Shown one piece after another: positions 1 to 11,828 of a stretch of DNA of 64,000 nucleotides (position 1 is its first letter; each line of letters begins with the position of its first letter). The translations under genes and the position numbers were made by a program. The notes beneath the pieces were generated by a model. It was not told the origin of the DNA. It searched no databases and saw only the letters and a program-made list of their open reading frames with translations. The stretch lies in assembly GCA_035048495.1 (NCBI GenBank), contig CM068544.1, forward strand, positions 11,836,138-11,900,137, written 5' to 3'. Source of the stretch: Euptelea pleiosperma (Eukaryota; Streptophyta; Magnoliopsida; Ranunculales; Eupteleaceae).

Positions 1-238
1 GGGGTTTCCTGCGACAGAAGAAGCGAGTAATGAGACTCTATCAGAATGACTTCATGTCTAGACTTCCGAAAATGTGTTTAATGCATGCAAATATACCATT
101 TCGTCCAGAAAAGTGTGTTCTACACAACAAAAGAGACTCTTACGTAGAAAAGTAGATAAATAGAGCATTTTAACGTAGGAGAATGTAATAACGCTAAAAG
201 GATAATTGCTTAAAATAAGCACTTTTGAGCGAATATCA
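1..238 (-). mobile_element. S1: first 238 bp of an Athila-like LTR (minus), cut by the window edge
   Basis: Read on the minus strand, this is the start of the family LTR: it begins TGATATTCGCTC and runs through the conserved block ending near the GGAAACC motif at the left edge. It ends with the LTR-terminal CA at 238, directly against plus-oriented internal sequence of another element (P1). It is therefore an insertion into P1. The first five bases after it (239-243, GGGGT) are the expected right target-site duplication. The left copy lies outside the window, so solo LTR and complete element cannot be distinguished. Confidence 0.85.
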
Positions 239-491
239 GGGGTGCTTATCACCCCTGTTGTGTCTGGCTGAAGACGTAAAACTTAGCGCTTTCGGAAAGG
301 CAATTCCGGTATTCGTAGTTACATGAGTCGCATGCATATTTTATTGCTATATCTATCTTTCATGCAGGTACCTTCAATACAGAAAATCATCTGGTACTAG
401 ACAATATTCTTTCATGCCCCCTTGGTAACATCCTCCCTAAAACTTCTTGCATCATTATCGATATTTCATCATTTTTTTGATCCCGGTCATG

Positions 492-509
492 AGCACCGAG
501 GACGGTGCT
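492..509 (+). other. Conserved hairpin in the P1 3' region
   Basis: A 7-bp perfect stem, AGCACCG with CGGTGCT, closes a four-base AGGA loop. The same hairpin lies at 49929-49946 (N2) and 34693-34710 (M1). In P1 and N2 it is followed by a second inverted repeat, TTTTGGT...ACCAAAA (here 513-541), enclosing a G-rich loop. Confidence 0.7.
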
Positions 510-897
510 ATATTTTGGTTGGGGGTGGGTATATACCAAAACTCATGTTTTCATTTTGATAAATTTTTAAAAAAATAATAAAATATATATAAAAAAAAAA
601 AACCATTGTATTTTTGGGTGTTTTCCGATGATTTTCAATATTTTCTAGAACTTCCAAAATGTGTCAAATACCCTGACTTTTATTAGTTATAAATATCTGT
701 GAAATCATTTTATAAAGGATGACATTTTCCATGTTACATGCTAGCTTTGAGTCAAGTCAAGTCAAGCGTGACTACAACAGATTTGAAAACTTAGAAAAAC
801 TCAGATTTGAAACAAATTGTACACATTCATTATCAGAGTCATCCTAAGTTTAGAATCTCTAAAGATCCTAGAAGAATATTTGTGAAGACCTAACCCA

Positions 898-1122
898 GTG
901 CGCTTTCAAGCCTTTCATCATTTTAGAGGGTTATACTACAATTCCGAGTCACAAGATGACTCACTATTTCTTCATGTCCGCAATATTTTGTTGAAAGATC
1001 TCATTATCCTTTGTATTGATCATGGAACTCGGAATGACATAAAAAATTGGATTATTATGACAGAACCTTTTTCTATATCCATTCAAAACATGTTACATGA
1101 GAGTGCAAACCCTAGAAAATGA
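898..1122 (+). pseudogene. Possible remnant of a small ORF between pol and the 3' LTR (P1)
   Basis: A 74-codon frame with the stretch KDLIILCIDHGTRNDIKNW matches the N2 frame at 50346-50579 (RDLIIFCFDHKTRNDIKNW) and, more distantly, the M1 frame at 33809-34159 (minus, DLINPCFGHGTQNDIKFG). It occupies the position where some Athila elements carry an env-like ORF, but I see no signal peptide or transmembrane segment. The three copies shift frame relative to each other, so the similarity may only reflect shared DNA. Function unknown. Confidence 0.3.
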
Positions 1123-2123
1123 TTTAGGCCATCTTTTTAAACCTTTCAGCCTTTTTAGTTTACCTTAAATCTCTACCGTTTGAAACCCTTCTGAGCTTTT
1201 ATGAAAAGCCTTTCCTTGTTAAATCCATTAACCTATAACCCAATCCAGTTACGAAGTATGACTCGCGACCCTACTTCTAAGGAGGATAGATAAATGATTG
1301 ATATGGGTATACCATGAAAAGAAAAATCAAAGAAAAGGAAAGTGGTTCAAGCTGAAAAGAAAATATGAAAAGAAAGTATAGAAAAGAGTTGAAAATGAAA
1401 ATGAGCAGTCTCAAAAATATTGAGAAAAATAAAAAAATATAAAAGAAGGGAAAGAAACAGATAATGGTGCTATACCCACAGGAAAATACAAGAAAATCGA
1501 GATATCCTCTCAGAAGCTTTAAAATCCTGTATCCCCTTATTTTTCTACACCTGACCTAAGCCTCATTACAACCTATGAAAGTCCTACTTGATTCTAGGAT
1601 AGCAAGATCATCAAATGTGGAGAGTGGAGAAAGAGAAGCTATAGAGTTTGATCTAACGTTCCCAAATGAAATGATATTCCTGTTATGAGATCTTCTTCTG
1701 TTAAAAATGTCCTTCCTTCAAATAATACATATGTGAAATATTTGTTTTTATCAATGTCTTCTCACATATAAATTGAGAGAAAAGAAATAAACCACTGACG
1801 AGTGATCATTTCTGAGTGTTTTACAAGTGAGATTTGAGGTCAAGGCATAGAATCTCTTAGGTGATTTGGAACTCTTCACTGTCGGATGATGATATTGTTG
1901 ACCACACACACACGCCAAGTCTGACTATTCTAGGTCATGATTATCAGTCTGTAGTCTTGTCAAAACTGATTTACTATCTGCTGGCTTGTAAATGTTTTTA
2001 CATCCATACGATAATTTGACGAACAGTGTTTTTCTTGAGCTTATTTGAAAAAGTGTGCCGCATGTGCAGAGCTCTTTTAAGCTCATTTATTTCGCACTAA
2101 TTGCGAAGGATTGACAATATGCT

Positions 2124-2135
2124 GGTTGGGGGTTG
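2124..2135 (+). other. Polypurine tract of P1
   Basis: The purine-rich GGTTGGGGGTTG lies immediately upstream of the LTR start TGATATTC. This is the position at which the plus-strand primer for reverse transcription is generated. N2 has GGTTGGAGGTTG at the same place (51529-51540), and M1 has the mirror image just after 32976. Confidence 0.75.
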
Positions 2136-5100
2136 TGATATTCACTTAAAAGTGCTTATTTTAAGTCATTATCATTTAGCGTTATCGCACTCTCCTACGT
2201 AAAACTTCTCTATTTATCGACTTTTCTATGTAAGAGTCTCTTTCATTGAGTAGAACATATTTTTCTAGACAAAATGGTATATTTGCATGCTTTAAATGCA
2301 TTTCTGGAAGTATAGATATGAAGCCGTTTTGATTAAGTCTCATTACGCGCTTTTTGTTATTGTAGGAAACCTGATTGAGTGATTTTTGAGACTTGCGGGC
2401 CCACCAACAACCATAAAAGCCCACTATCAAAGCTTAAAGAGCCAACAGGCTACGACTAGAAGATACAGGCCAAGTATGGATCAAGTTAGAGGATCGTAGA
2501 GCCGGACCAAGAACCAAGAGAGAGACAAAGATGAAGCGTACTGAAAACTACATTGAAGATTAGGGTTCAAGACCCTTCGTCAGTTAGTTTCTCTTTATTT
2601 TGTATTACTTTCTCTCTCTTCTCTCTCCATCTCTCTAAACCCTGACCTCTAACACTTAGATCATCTCATACTACCTTTAGATCCTTAGATCAACTGTCTG
2701 ATCCCCCTCTTCATGATCTAACTACCCATATCCTACCATCTGATCATCAGATGGATCATCCTAACCCTTTGATTTCCATCATCTAACCTCAGATTTCATC
2801 TCCTCTAGCTCTATCCCATCTCTCACGGCTTTTCTACCGCTAGATCTTCTTTTCCACCGTTAGATTTTCAATCGGACCGTTAGATCGCTCATTGGACCGT
2901 TGGATCTCTCCAGATCCGACGGTTCGCCAATCTTGGGAATAACCAAATCATCGATCCACTCATTCATCCCATGGCCCATGGCTCACTGGCATTCTTTTGA
3001 CCCCCATGGCCTTCGCCAATCTCGACCCCATCTTAGTGGCCAAAGGGCCCACTTGAGAAGCCTAGTGAATAGGCCCAACTCAAGCTCTAATCCTATGGCC
3101 AAGATCGATTATTCCATCTATTCTTAACTTCTCAATCCCACGGCTTCATTGTAGTTGGAATGAGGGAGAAACGGTCTCCCATGACCATTTCCCCCAATGA
3201 CCCAGGTGGATCCCTCTAATCCTACAACCAAGCTCCCGCGAGCTTCTTCCTCTACAAATCGGTGGGCTCCTCCCAAGAACCTGCTATGCATCTCCCTTCC
3301 AAAATCACGTTGCATCCTTCCACAATGATGCTGGTCATCTCTCCTTCAACAGATCAGACTCCTCCATCTTCTCTTCCCTGTGGGCCCCTCTCTCCACCTT
3401 TCGGGCATCACCAAGGTCTCCAACCCGATTGGCCAGCGTGCACATGATCCCTTTCCTCCTCCAAGCGTTGAAAACTCTAGCACCTTCATGCGGCAACCAC
3501 ATGAGTGCCCCTCCTTTTTCAGACAAGCATCGCATGTGCCCCAGGTGCAAACCACCTTCCACACTTGGCCGATCCTTCACCACTCCGGTAAGTGCTCACA
3601 AGGTACTTTCTCTCTCTACCTTCTACTTTCTCTCTCTAGAAAGCCTTCTCTCTCTTTCTCTAACGAACATGGAAGGGACGTCTCATCCCTAAACCTTTGT
3701 CTTAACCCTCACTTTCTCTCTCTAGAGCTAGTGACTTTCTCTCTCTACCTAGTTTCTCTCACTCTCTAGACGGCATGGAAGGGACGTGACATCCCTAATC
3801 CCGTGTTCTCTCTCTAGAGTGAGATTTCTCTCTCTAAGTCCATTTTCTCTCTTTAGATCCTCTTCTTACTTTCTCAGGCCGATCGCCTATTCACTTGGCC
3901 GACTCCTTTCGGTGAGTGAAAAGATGAGCTTCTTAGGGCACATTATCGTACATTTGCCAATTCACATCTACCTTGTCGGCCGGTAAGATCCGATGTGGAT
4001 TCCATGATTGAGTAGCATTCCATGAAATTTGGACGGTCCTCTTCTTGATCGGTAGCGCCCTTAGCTCCAAAGGTCATGGGATGCGTCTCTATCAAAACCC
4101 TTTTCTTGATTAAAGCATTCATTGAAGTCTTGGACGATCCTCTTCTTGATCGGTAGCGCCCTTAGCTCCGAGATTTCAATGGACGTTTCTTTCCCTTACC
4201 TCTTTATCTCTCATCCCTTTACATGCTTTCTTTATTTTTATTATTTTAATTTATGTACGCACTCTTCGATGATTAATGAAATTTGATTTTTGATATTTTG
4301 GTGTTCTGAATCTCAAATGAATGATGTTTTTAAATCGACTCGCCCTTCTCATCTCCCCACAATTCTTATTTCTCTTTGTATATTACTTGTCAGTTTTAAT
4401 TCCTTATTGCGCTAACTCACACTGAGTGAAGGTAGGGTTTTTCCGCATCGTTGGATTCGGAAACCCTTATTTCAACACAATTGTAAATTGATCCGGTTCT
4501 TAAATCCTGCAAAATTTTAGATTTGTATAGGGATTCGTGTCGGATATCGTATCCTCACTCGAGGGTTAGAGAACGCGCATTAAAGATCATAACTGACGGA
4601 TTTTTCCACAAAAATGCTATTAAAGATGATGGAGAGGTGCGAATGATCATCACGGGATTGAAAACATGATTCTTTTTATGGAGAATTTATCAATTGACTA
4701 ACACATTGGACAATAAATTGAATAATAAAAAAAAACACTATTTTATTAATCGAATTAAATCAAAAGAGGTACATTGCTTGAACAAAATAGCTACTCTAGA
4801 AAGCATGAAATATAAAATAGAGAGAAAAAAAATTCTATAAAAACCTAGAGAGAGAAAGAGATATAGAGAGAGAAAATTGAGAGTAGAGATTCTTACCATG
4901 GGAGATATCCAACCATAGTGAAGATAGTGGGTCGCACTCGTCTTGCAGCACTTGGAGAAGATGATGAGACTTGCAATCACGAAGGTGGATGCAAGATGCA
5001 CTTGGAGGAGAAGGCGAGGAGACTAGCTGTAGTACACCCACAGCCAATGGAAGAACTTTCGGGCCGTGGAGGCATATTTGATGGGAGCAACACCGGTGGG

Positions 5101-5294
5101 TTTGCAACTTGATGGAAGAGGAAGGCAGCACTTCAAATGCTATTTTAGGCGTTGTTGGACGGTCTCATGACCACGCTATTGAAGGTGAATCCGTGGAAGA
5201 GGTGGCGGCTTGCAGGTGCGTTGGATGACAGGATGAGGGGAGGTAGAGAGGAGCAGCCGAGGCGAGGAGAAGCTGCACCGTTTGGGACTGTAGA

Positions 5295-6090
5295 TGATAT
5301 TCGCTCAAAAGTGCTTATTTTAAGCAATTATCCTTTTAGCGTTATTGCACTCTCCTACGTAAAACTGCTATAATTATCCACTTTTCTACGTAAGAGTCTA
5401 TCTCATTGCGTAGAACACACTTTTCTGGACGAAATGGTATATTTGCATGCATTAAACACATTTTTAGAAGTCTAGATATTAAGCCGTTCTGATTAAGTCT
5501 CATTACGCGCTTCTTCTATCGCAGGAAACCCCGATGGGACAATTCTCGAGACTTGCGAGCCCACATCAATCAGGAAAGCCCATTATCAAAGCTTAAAGAG
5601 CCCACATGCTATGACTAAAAGATATGGGCCAACTATGGGCTGAATAGGAGGACCAAAAAGCCGGCCCAAAGAACGAAAAGAACAGGAGAGCCAATGACCA
5701 AGAAACGGACCAAAGCGTTTAAAGCCACATGAGTCAGCAAGGAATGATAGTCTATTCTACTGGAAAAGCGTGAGGATGGTCACAGTGAAGACCAGGGTTC
5801 CAGACCCTCTGCCAATACTTTTCTCCATTTTTTTGATACTTTCTCTCTCATCTCTCCTTATTCTCTCTCTCTCTTCATCTCTCGATCCTCGAATCTACTG
5901 ACCTAACCCCAGAACTCCTGCCCATCGGCTCTATCTCATCTCCCTTAGCTTTCTGACCGTTGGATCTTCCATCGGACAGTTGGATCTCTCTAGATCCGTC
6001 GATCTACCAATCTGGGTCCCAATCAAGTCACCATCCATCCGATCGCCATCAGATTGTCTGTCACATCATCTTGTGAGACGATGGACATCA
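5295..6090 (+). mobile_element. f1: 5' fragment of an Athila-like LTR inserted in S2
   Basis: It starts TGATATTCGCTC at 5295 and follows the LTR sequence through the tRNA-like module (about 5768-5830) and the U3 repeats. It stops around GATGGACATCA near 6090, where S2 sequence resumes. The downstream three quarters of the LTR, including its TTTCA end, are missing. No right-hand copy of the flanking GTAGA is visible. It is a truncated or internally deleted insertion. Confidence 0.7.
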
Positions 6091-7226
6091 ATCCAGTCCG
6101 GCGGTGTGAGGTGGCGGTGAAGAAAGAGGAGGTTACTGAACTTTCAGGATCCCGAGAGAGCAAAGATCAGTTGTTGGTTCCTTTGGAGAGGTAGATGGCG
6201 GTGCACAGTCAGGTAAAGATGCTCACAGCGTACCCTCCTCTCTTCTTCCCCCTTCTCTTTTCTTTCTTTATTTTTTTTTTCTTTGTTTTGCCGGAGTTGC
6301 AGGCCTGCAACTCCTGTAATGGAGATTTTTTTTGAAGCAGGTCGAGTAGATACCATTTCACAGCAAGGAATTCTTGTTGTTTGAAAACGGACAAAGGAGA
6401 AGGGAGAGAATAGAGGTAGATGTAGGGGAGAAGAGAGTAGGCCGTCAGGTGAAGGGGAACCAGCAGTGATGGAGATGCTAATAGAGCACTGGCCGGAGTT
6501 GCAGGTCCGGCCAGCAATGGAGAGGATCCTCTGCGAGGTGAGAGAGATGAGATGGGGGGTGACGGCCCTTGCCTTCGACAGCAAAGGGGTGAATGGGAGA
6601 GCTGATTCTCTCCTTTTCTCTTCTTTTTAAGGTGGGGGATGAGATGCGTTTTTACGGCTTGGCATGAGGGTCTTGATGAAAACGTGGAGCCCAAATTAGA
6701 AAGAGTGAGAACGTGGGTTTTAAGTGAGGGTGTTGCCACCTCAGCCCTACCTGTCAAGGACTACCCATGCCAAACAATTCTCTAACATTTTTGGAACTTT
6801 TCCCTTTTGTCATATCAGTCCATTATACCCCTCTTCTTTTCCAAAAAATGCGCATTCCTTTCATATTGCCCTTTAGATATTCTCTATGTTGGGCCATATC
6901 TTGATTGTTTCTAATCACATCACGACCGTCCATTTATATGCGAAAACCACAACTTTTGCTCTTAAAGGATCAACTCGTTAGTTTAGCAACTATTCTTGCT
7001 AATTTTCAAAGGCATCTTCCTAAAATACCTCTTTGTTTTAATCAACTTTCCTAATTGATGTAATATTCCCTTACGATCTGTCAATCAGCCACGCTTTATT
7101 TGGAATGCATCGATGTCTAGCAAGGATACCCACTGTGACATGCTCACCCTCCTCATGTGCTAACCCATCATTTCCTTGGTCCACATCTTCTTCTCCTGCT
7201 ACGACCATATTGCCATGTAGGCATGG

Positions 7227-9847
7227 TGATATTCGCTTAAAAGTGCGTATTTTCCACTGTTATCTTCTAAGCGTTTTCACACTCTCCTACGTTAAAATGC
7301 TCTATTTATCTACTTTTCTATGTTAGAGTCTCTTTTGTTACGTAGAACACACTTTTCTGGACGAAATGGTATATTTGCATGCATTAAACACATTTTTGGA
7401 AGTCTAGACATTAAGTCGTTCTGATAAAGTCTCATTACGCGCTTCTTCTGTCGCAGGAAACCCCGATGGGAAAATTCTCGAGACTTGCGAGCCCACATCG
7501 ATCAGGAAAGCCCATTATCAAAGCTTAAAGAGCCCACATGCTATGACTAGAAGATATGGGCCAAATATGGGCTGAATAAGAGGACCAAAAAGCCAGCCCA
7601 AAGAACGAAGAGAGTAGGAGAGCCAATGACCAAGAGACGGACCAAAGCGTTTAAAGCCACATGAGTCACCAAGGAATGATAATCTACTCTACTGGAGAAG
7701 TGTGAGGATGGTCACAGTGAAGACCAGGGTTCCAGACCCTCTGCCAATACTTTTATCTCCATTTTCTGATACTTTCTCTCTCTTCATCTCTCGGTCCTCG
7801 AATCTACTGACCTAACCCCAGAACTCCTGCCCATCGGCTCTATCTCATCTCCCTTAGCTTTCTGACCTTTGGATCTTCAATCGGACCGTTGGATCTCTCT
7901 AGATCCGTCGATCTACCAATCTGGGTCCCAATCAAGTCACCATCCATCCGATCGCCATCAGACTGTCTGTCACATCATCTTGTGAAATGATGGACATCAT
8001 TAATCTATGTGGGCCAGTAGCCGGGCCCATCATCATCGATCCGCTGTCCGACCAGTTAGTAGACCCCGTGAATTTTAAAATAATTTTAATTAAATTTTAA
8101 AAAAATGGGGGGTCCACTAAATGGGGACATTCCCCAAAGAAAAGTAGTGTTTTACTTAAAAAAAAATAAAAATAAAAAATAAAAAATTAAAAATATTTTT
8201 TTTATTTAAAAAATTCCCTAATTTCCATTAATGAAAACTAGGGAGCTTTAAAAGGGGAAGGAGAAGGGTTCTTTGGAACCCTAATCCCCCTCCAATCTCT
8301 TCCAATCCTACCCCAAAACCCTTCCCCACGTTTTCCCTTTTTCCCTCTTCCTCTCTTCATTCCTTCTTCTTCCTCTTCTTTCTCCCTTCCATCTTCTTCT
8401 CAGGCCACCCTCCATTAGAGCCGGCGAACTGGTAAGTTTTCTTCTTCTTCTTCTTTTTCTTCTTCTTCTTCTTCTTCTTCACGTTCTTCTTCGTCTCTTC
8501 TTCTTCACTAGGGCCATTCCTCCCTTTTTCTCCACCGGACTGCTCACCACCGTGAAAGCAGTCCACGACATCCTCTCCACGCCCCACCGGAGTTGTAGCC
8601 TGCAACTCCGGTCGCCCTTCACACTAGCCTGTGCACACCACCAGGCTCCTCCACGGTGCTGCACACTGCTCCACCGCCTTCTCCAGATCTCCACGGTGGC
8701 TGTTCTTCCAACAGCCACCACACATCCATTTCTGCAACTCTCCCCTCTCCTATCCACCGTCCATCCACTTTCTCTCCAAAAATAAAATAAAAAAAAGAAT
8801 AGAAAAGAAAAAGAGAAAGAAAAGAAAACGAACAGAGGAAGAATGAGGAAGCCGTAGCTCCCTCCGTCGTTCCCACCGTTGCTGGATCTACCTTGCAAAC
8901 CTGCAACACTTTTGAGCCGCTGCTCCCTTCCATCACGCTCCACCTTGGTTTGGCTGAACCACCACCACCAAGTGTAACACCTTGCACACCAGCAACCTAC
9001 AATTGTTGTTGTCTTCCACGGCTTCCCATCTATGGTGTCACCACCTGCTACGCCTCACCCTATCCATCATGGCTAGTAACACTTGCAGGCCGTCCTCTTT
9101 TGGTAGTTCTCCACACCTCTAAGCTCCATCACGGTTTAGTCTTCTCCTCCTCTCAAGTGTGCACCCCTCTTCTTCGGCATGCTTCCACCTCCGAGCTCAT
9201 CCCGACATGCTACAAGGTGTTGTACCATCCTCACTTGCACGTCCCACATGGCCGATCCAATCTTTCAAGGCCGATTTACTCTGGTCACACCACACACTTT
9301 CGGTAAGTCTCAAAACTTTCTCTCTCTAGATTCCTTGATCTAGTTCTCTCTTCTTTTTCATTTTCTCTCTCTATTTCCTAGTTTCTCTCTCTAGGTCACT
9401 TCTCTCTCTCTAAATCTCATGCCACTTTCTCTCTCTACCATAGTAATTTTCCTTCTAGGCTAATTTTTGATAGCTTTCTAAGTTAATTTCTTCAGTGAAT
9501 TTAGTTTAATTTATTTTGTAATCACTCGTTGATAATTAATAAAGTTGATATTTCGCATTTCTTATTTTGCTTTTATGGTTCTTTATTGGTTATGAGCAAT
9601 TTTCTCTCTCTACAAATCACCAAAAGATATTTTCAATCACTCCATCATTCTCACCCCATCAATTCCAAGTAAAAAGTCCATCATTTTATGTTCTTTACGC
9701 GTGCTAACTAACCCCGAGTGCGGATCGACATCCGACACGAAGCCCTATACAAAATCTTTGAATTTTGCAGGAAGGCTCGGATCACATTACAAATCTTGTT
9801 GGAATTAGGGTTTCTGTAACCAACGACGCAGAAAAAACCTACTTTCA
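7227..9847 (+). mobile_element. S3: complete solo Athila-like LTR, TSD CATGG
   Basis: This is a 2621-bp LTR from TGATATTCGC to CCTACTTTCA with perfect 5-bp duplications CATGG at 7222-7226 and 9848-9852 and no internal region. It is inserted in S2. Visible subregions are the conserved 5' block, the tRNA-like T-arm (about 7725-7745), a TTTAAAAGG promoter-like box near 8249, the palindrome ACCGGAGTTG...CAACTCCGGT (8586-8612), the GGTAAGT donor at 9302-9308 followed by CTCTCTCTAG tracts, an AATAAA-type signal near 9538, and the terminal U5 block. It is the clearest intact reference copy of the LTR on the plus strand. Confidence 0.93.
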
Positions 9848-10645
9848 CATGGGAACCGTAACTACTTCCCAAATTTCTTCTCATGCATTAGTCCTTTACT
9901 TGTTTGGTTCTAAAACTGTCCATTGGTCCATCATACAGCCCTTTAAGGTATTTCGTGATTGAGTGCCGGATGCAGTTCACAACCATGGCCCGTCATACAT
10001 CTTGGCCCATTACCTTGGTCTTTCTGACACCATTTCATGGCTTATTGTAAAATAATTCATCGATGTGCTGTCTAACTCGTTTCTTGCCTGTAAGTCATCC
10101 CAGCCCACACTTCTGCTTGGATTTGGGATATTCCGCTCTTTTCGTTCTCGGTTCAACTTTGCGATTCTCTGGCTTAGTCCGTACTGGGCCCATATCGGAT
10201 TGTCATAGCCTGCTTGGCTATTTCAGTTTTGATAATGACTTTCGTGGTCAATTTTGGGCCTGCAAGTCTCGAGAATTGCTTGATCGGATTTCCTGCAAGA
10301 GAAAAGCACGTAATGAAACTTGATCAAAACGGCTTCACATCTAGACTTCCAGAAATGCGTTTAATGCATGCAAATATACCATTTCGTCCAAAAAAGTGTG
10401 TTCTACGCACTAAAAGAGACTTTTACGTAGAAAAGTAGATAAATAGAGCATTTTAACGTAGGAGAGTGTGAAAACGCTTAGAAGATAATAGTGGAAAATA
10501 CGCACTTTTAAGCAAATATCACTGAGTGCGGATCAACATCCGACATATACTGCTATACAAGTTACATTTTGTAGATAATCGGATTTTACAAATATTATTG
10601 AAGTTAGGGTTTTCAAATTGACTACACGGAAAAATCTTTCTTTCA

Positions 10646-11828
10646 TAGGGTGACGGGTGAAAACTGTTGACCTCTTCCTCGATGTTTCCTAATGTGATAG
10701 GGATGTTCCAATCCCTGCACTCAATATGTTCCTCCTCGGTGGAGACCGATAGGTTCAGGACAGCGGGAGTCCCATGTTCTAGACACGGCTCATCGGTGGA
10801 AATGTCTGCATCCAGGGCAGAGAAAGAATTATCAGAGATAGAGATGGAACTGGGTTTCTCTGGCTCAGTTCAGAAGTGGTAGCCTGTAAGGGCACCATAG
10901 ATGGAGACATGGGTTCCTTAATAATTGTGCTTGATCTAGGGGTGGTAACAACTTCTATTTCATCCTGGCAATTCTGGTACTTGGTCCAATTGTGCGACTC
11001 CTCATTATAGACAGTAGCCATGTCACTCTCCTCAGGATAGGCTATTGGTGGGCTAGTGCAGTTGACTGCCTCTCTCTCATTTTCTGATTGAACTAGACGT
11101 TGCTCCAAGCTCTCCATAGATTGCTGTTGTTGGTGCTCTAGACCTTGGAAATACTGTTGTTGCTGGGTAATATACTAAGAGAGAAGGTCCTCTAGACAAG
11201 GTTTAGTAGCCAACGGAGGCGGTTCAGCCAAGGGGAGCTGAGGTGCCAACTCTTGATTGTAGTCCGACTGGGTATGAAAGTTGTAAGGCAGAGTGGAGTC
11301 TAGGACTAGCTGTTGACTCTGGAAATCCTGAGGGGCTCGTTGTTGATCAAAATAGTCATTCTGTGGATATGACGGGTACTGGGATTGCGAGTATTGCCAG
11401 TCATACTCTCCATTGGGTTGATAGAACTCGAAAGAATAATTATCCTACGGCAGTTGTTGCAGGATAGTAGACTGTTCCCAACCAAAGTTATGGTGACTCC
11501 TATTATCCGGATAATAAGTGTTGTCATAGGAGGTCTGCATTGGAGATGGAAAGGTACAGACATCTTGCGGGATAGGAGGGTAATATCCTACAAACTGAGA
11601 ATTGTACACAGGTTGCTGGACCGCAGCACGTAGGGTAGCGACTGAGTTTTTAAGCTCTTGGAGTACAGAGTTGTACTTTGGATCTCTGTAATTGTCATAC
11701 CCTATAGAAATGTGCGAGACTGGAGTATCATGATGATACGCAGAATTGTCATACCATTGTTGAGAGTGATCACCTAGATTTTCACAGAAACGGTAGTAGG
11801 TCTCATACAGAGGTCGTTCATCTGCCAT
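10646..11828 (-). pseudogene. N1: non-autonomous Gag-like ORF region (minus), broken
   Basis: On the minus strand it begins MADERPLYETYY at 11828 and stays open for 127 codons to a TAG (stop at 11445). It continues in the same frame for a further stretch ending near 10646, where P1 is inserted. It is homologous throughout to N2 47755-49599, including the same TAG after ...QLP. A second TAG lies in the LEDLLS motif region near 11180, and there is a deletion of roughly 65 codons between two EPxxP...VPL repeats. Compared with P2 Gag it keeps only the first dozen residues and the C-terminal Gln-rich part. The capsid domain and CCHC knuckle are absent. Confidence 0.75.

Larger units (their letters stand above)
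239..2135 (+). mobile_element. P1: 3' internal (post-pol) region of an Athila-like element
   Basis: This non-coding stretch precedes the 3' LTR of P1. It is collinear with the same region of N2 (about 49670-51540, plus) and M1 (32977-34960, minus). Landmarks shared by all three are a GGGGTG/CACCCC stem at the start, the block containing AAACTTAGCGCTTTCGG, the GAGCACCGAGGACGGTGCT hairpin (492-509), a G-rich stretch TTGGGGGTGGG, and a degenerate ORF-like patch (898-1122). It ends with the polypurine tract GGTTGGGGGTTG just before the LTR at 2136. No pol is visible because the upstream part is off the left edge or displaced by S1. Confidence 0.85.
4427..10521 (-). mobile_element. S2: solo Athila-like LTR (minus), TSD CTGAG, containing f1 and S3
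   Basis: Seen on the plus strand it begins TGAAGGTAGGG (complement of the LTR end) at 4427 and finishes AAATATCA (complement of the LTR start) at 10521. It is flanked by CTGAG at 4422-4426 and CTGAG at 10522-10526, a perfect 5-bp target duplication. No internal sequence is present, so it is a solo LTR. Removing S3 with its duplication and f1 leaves about 2.7 kb, the family length. The open frames in this interval (for example 6144-6757) are purine- or pyrimidine-rich LTR sequence and I do not regard them as genes. Confidence 0.9.
2136..10645 (+). mobile_element. P1: 3' LTR of an Athila-like element, split by solo LTR S2
   Basis: The LTR starts TGATATTCAC at 2136 directly after the polypurine tract, is interrupted at 4427 by S2, and resumes at 10527 for its last 119 bp, ending CTTTCTTTCA at 10645. 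Subtracting S2 and one 5-bp duplication leaves about 2.4 kb. It carries the family landmarks: the conserved first 240 bp, a tRNA-like T-arm near 2560-2580, GGACCGTTGGATC motifs near 2870-2910, the GGTAAGT donor at 3587-3593, and CTCTCTCTAG tracts at 3600-3860. The sequence beyond 10645 belongs to N1. The predicted right target duplication is TAGGG (10646-10650), with its left partner off-window. Confidence 0.85.

Noticed and set aside
8479..8987. Overlapping 120-154-codon frames on both strands
   Set aside because: They are CTT/GAA- and CT-rich LTR sequence of S3 with low-complexity Lys/Glu/Phe translations, and are not conserved as protein in the other LTR copies.
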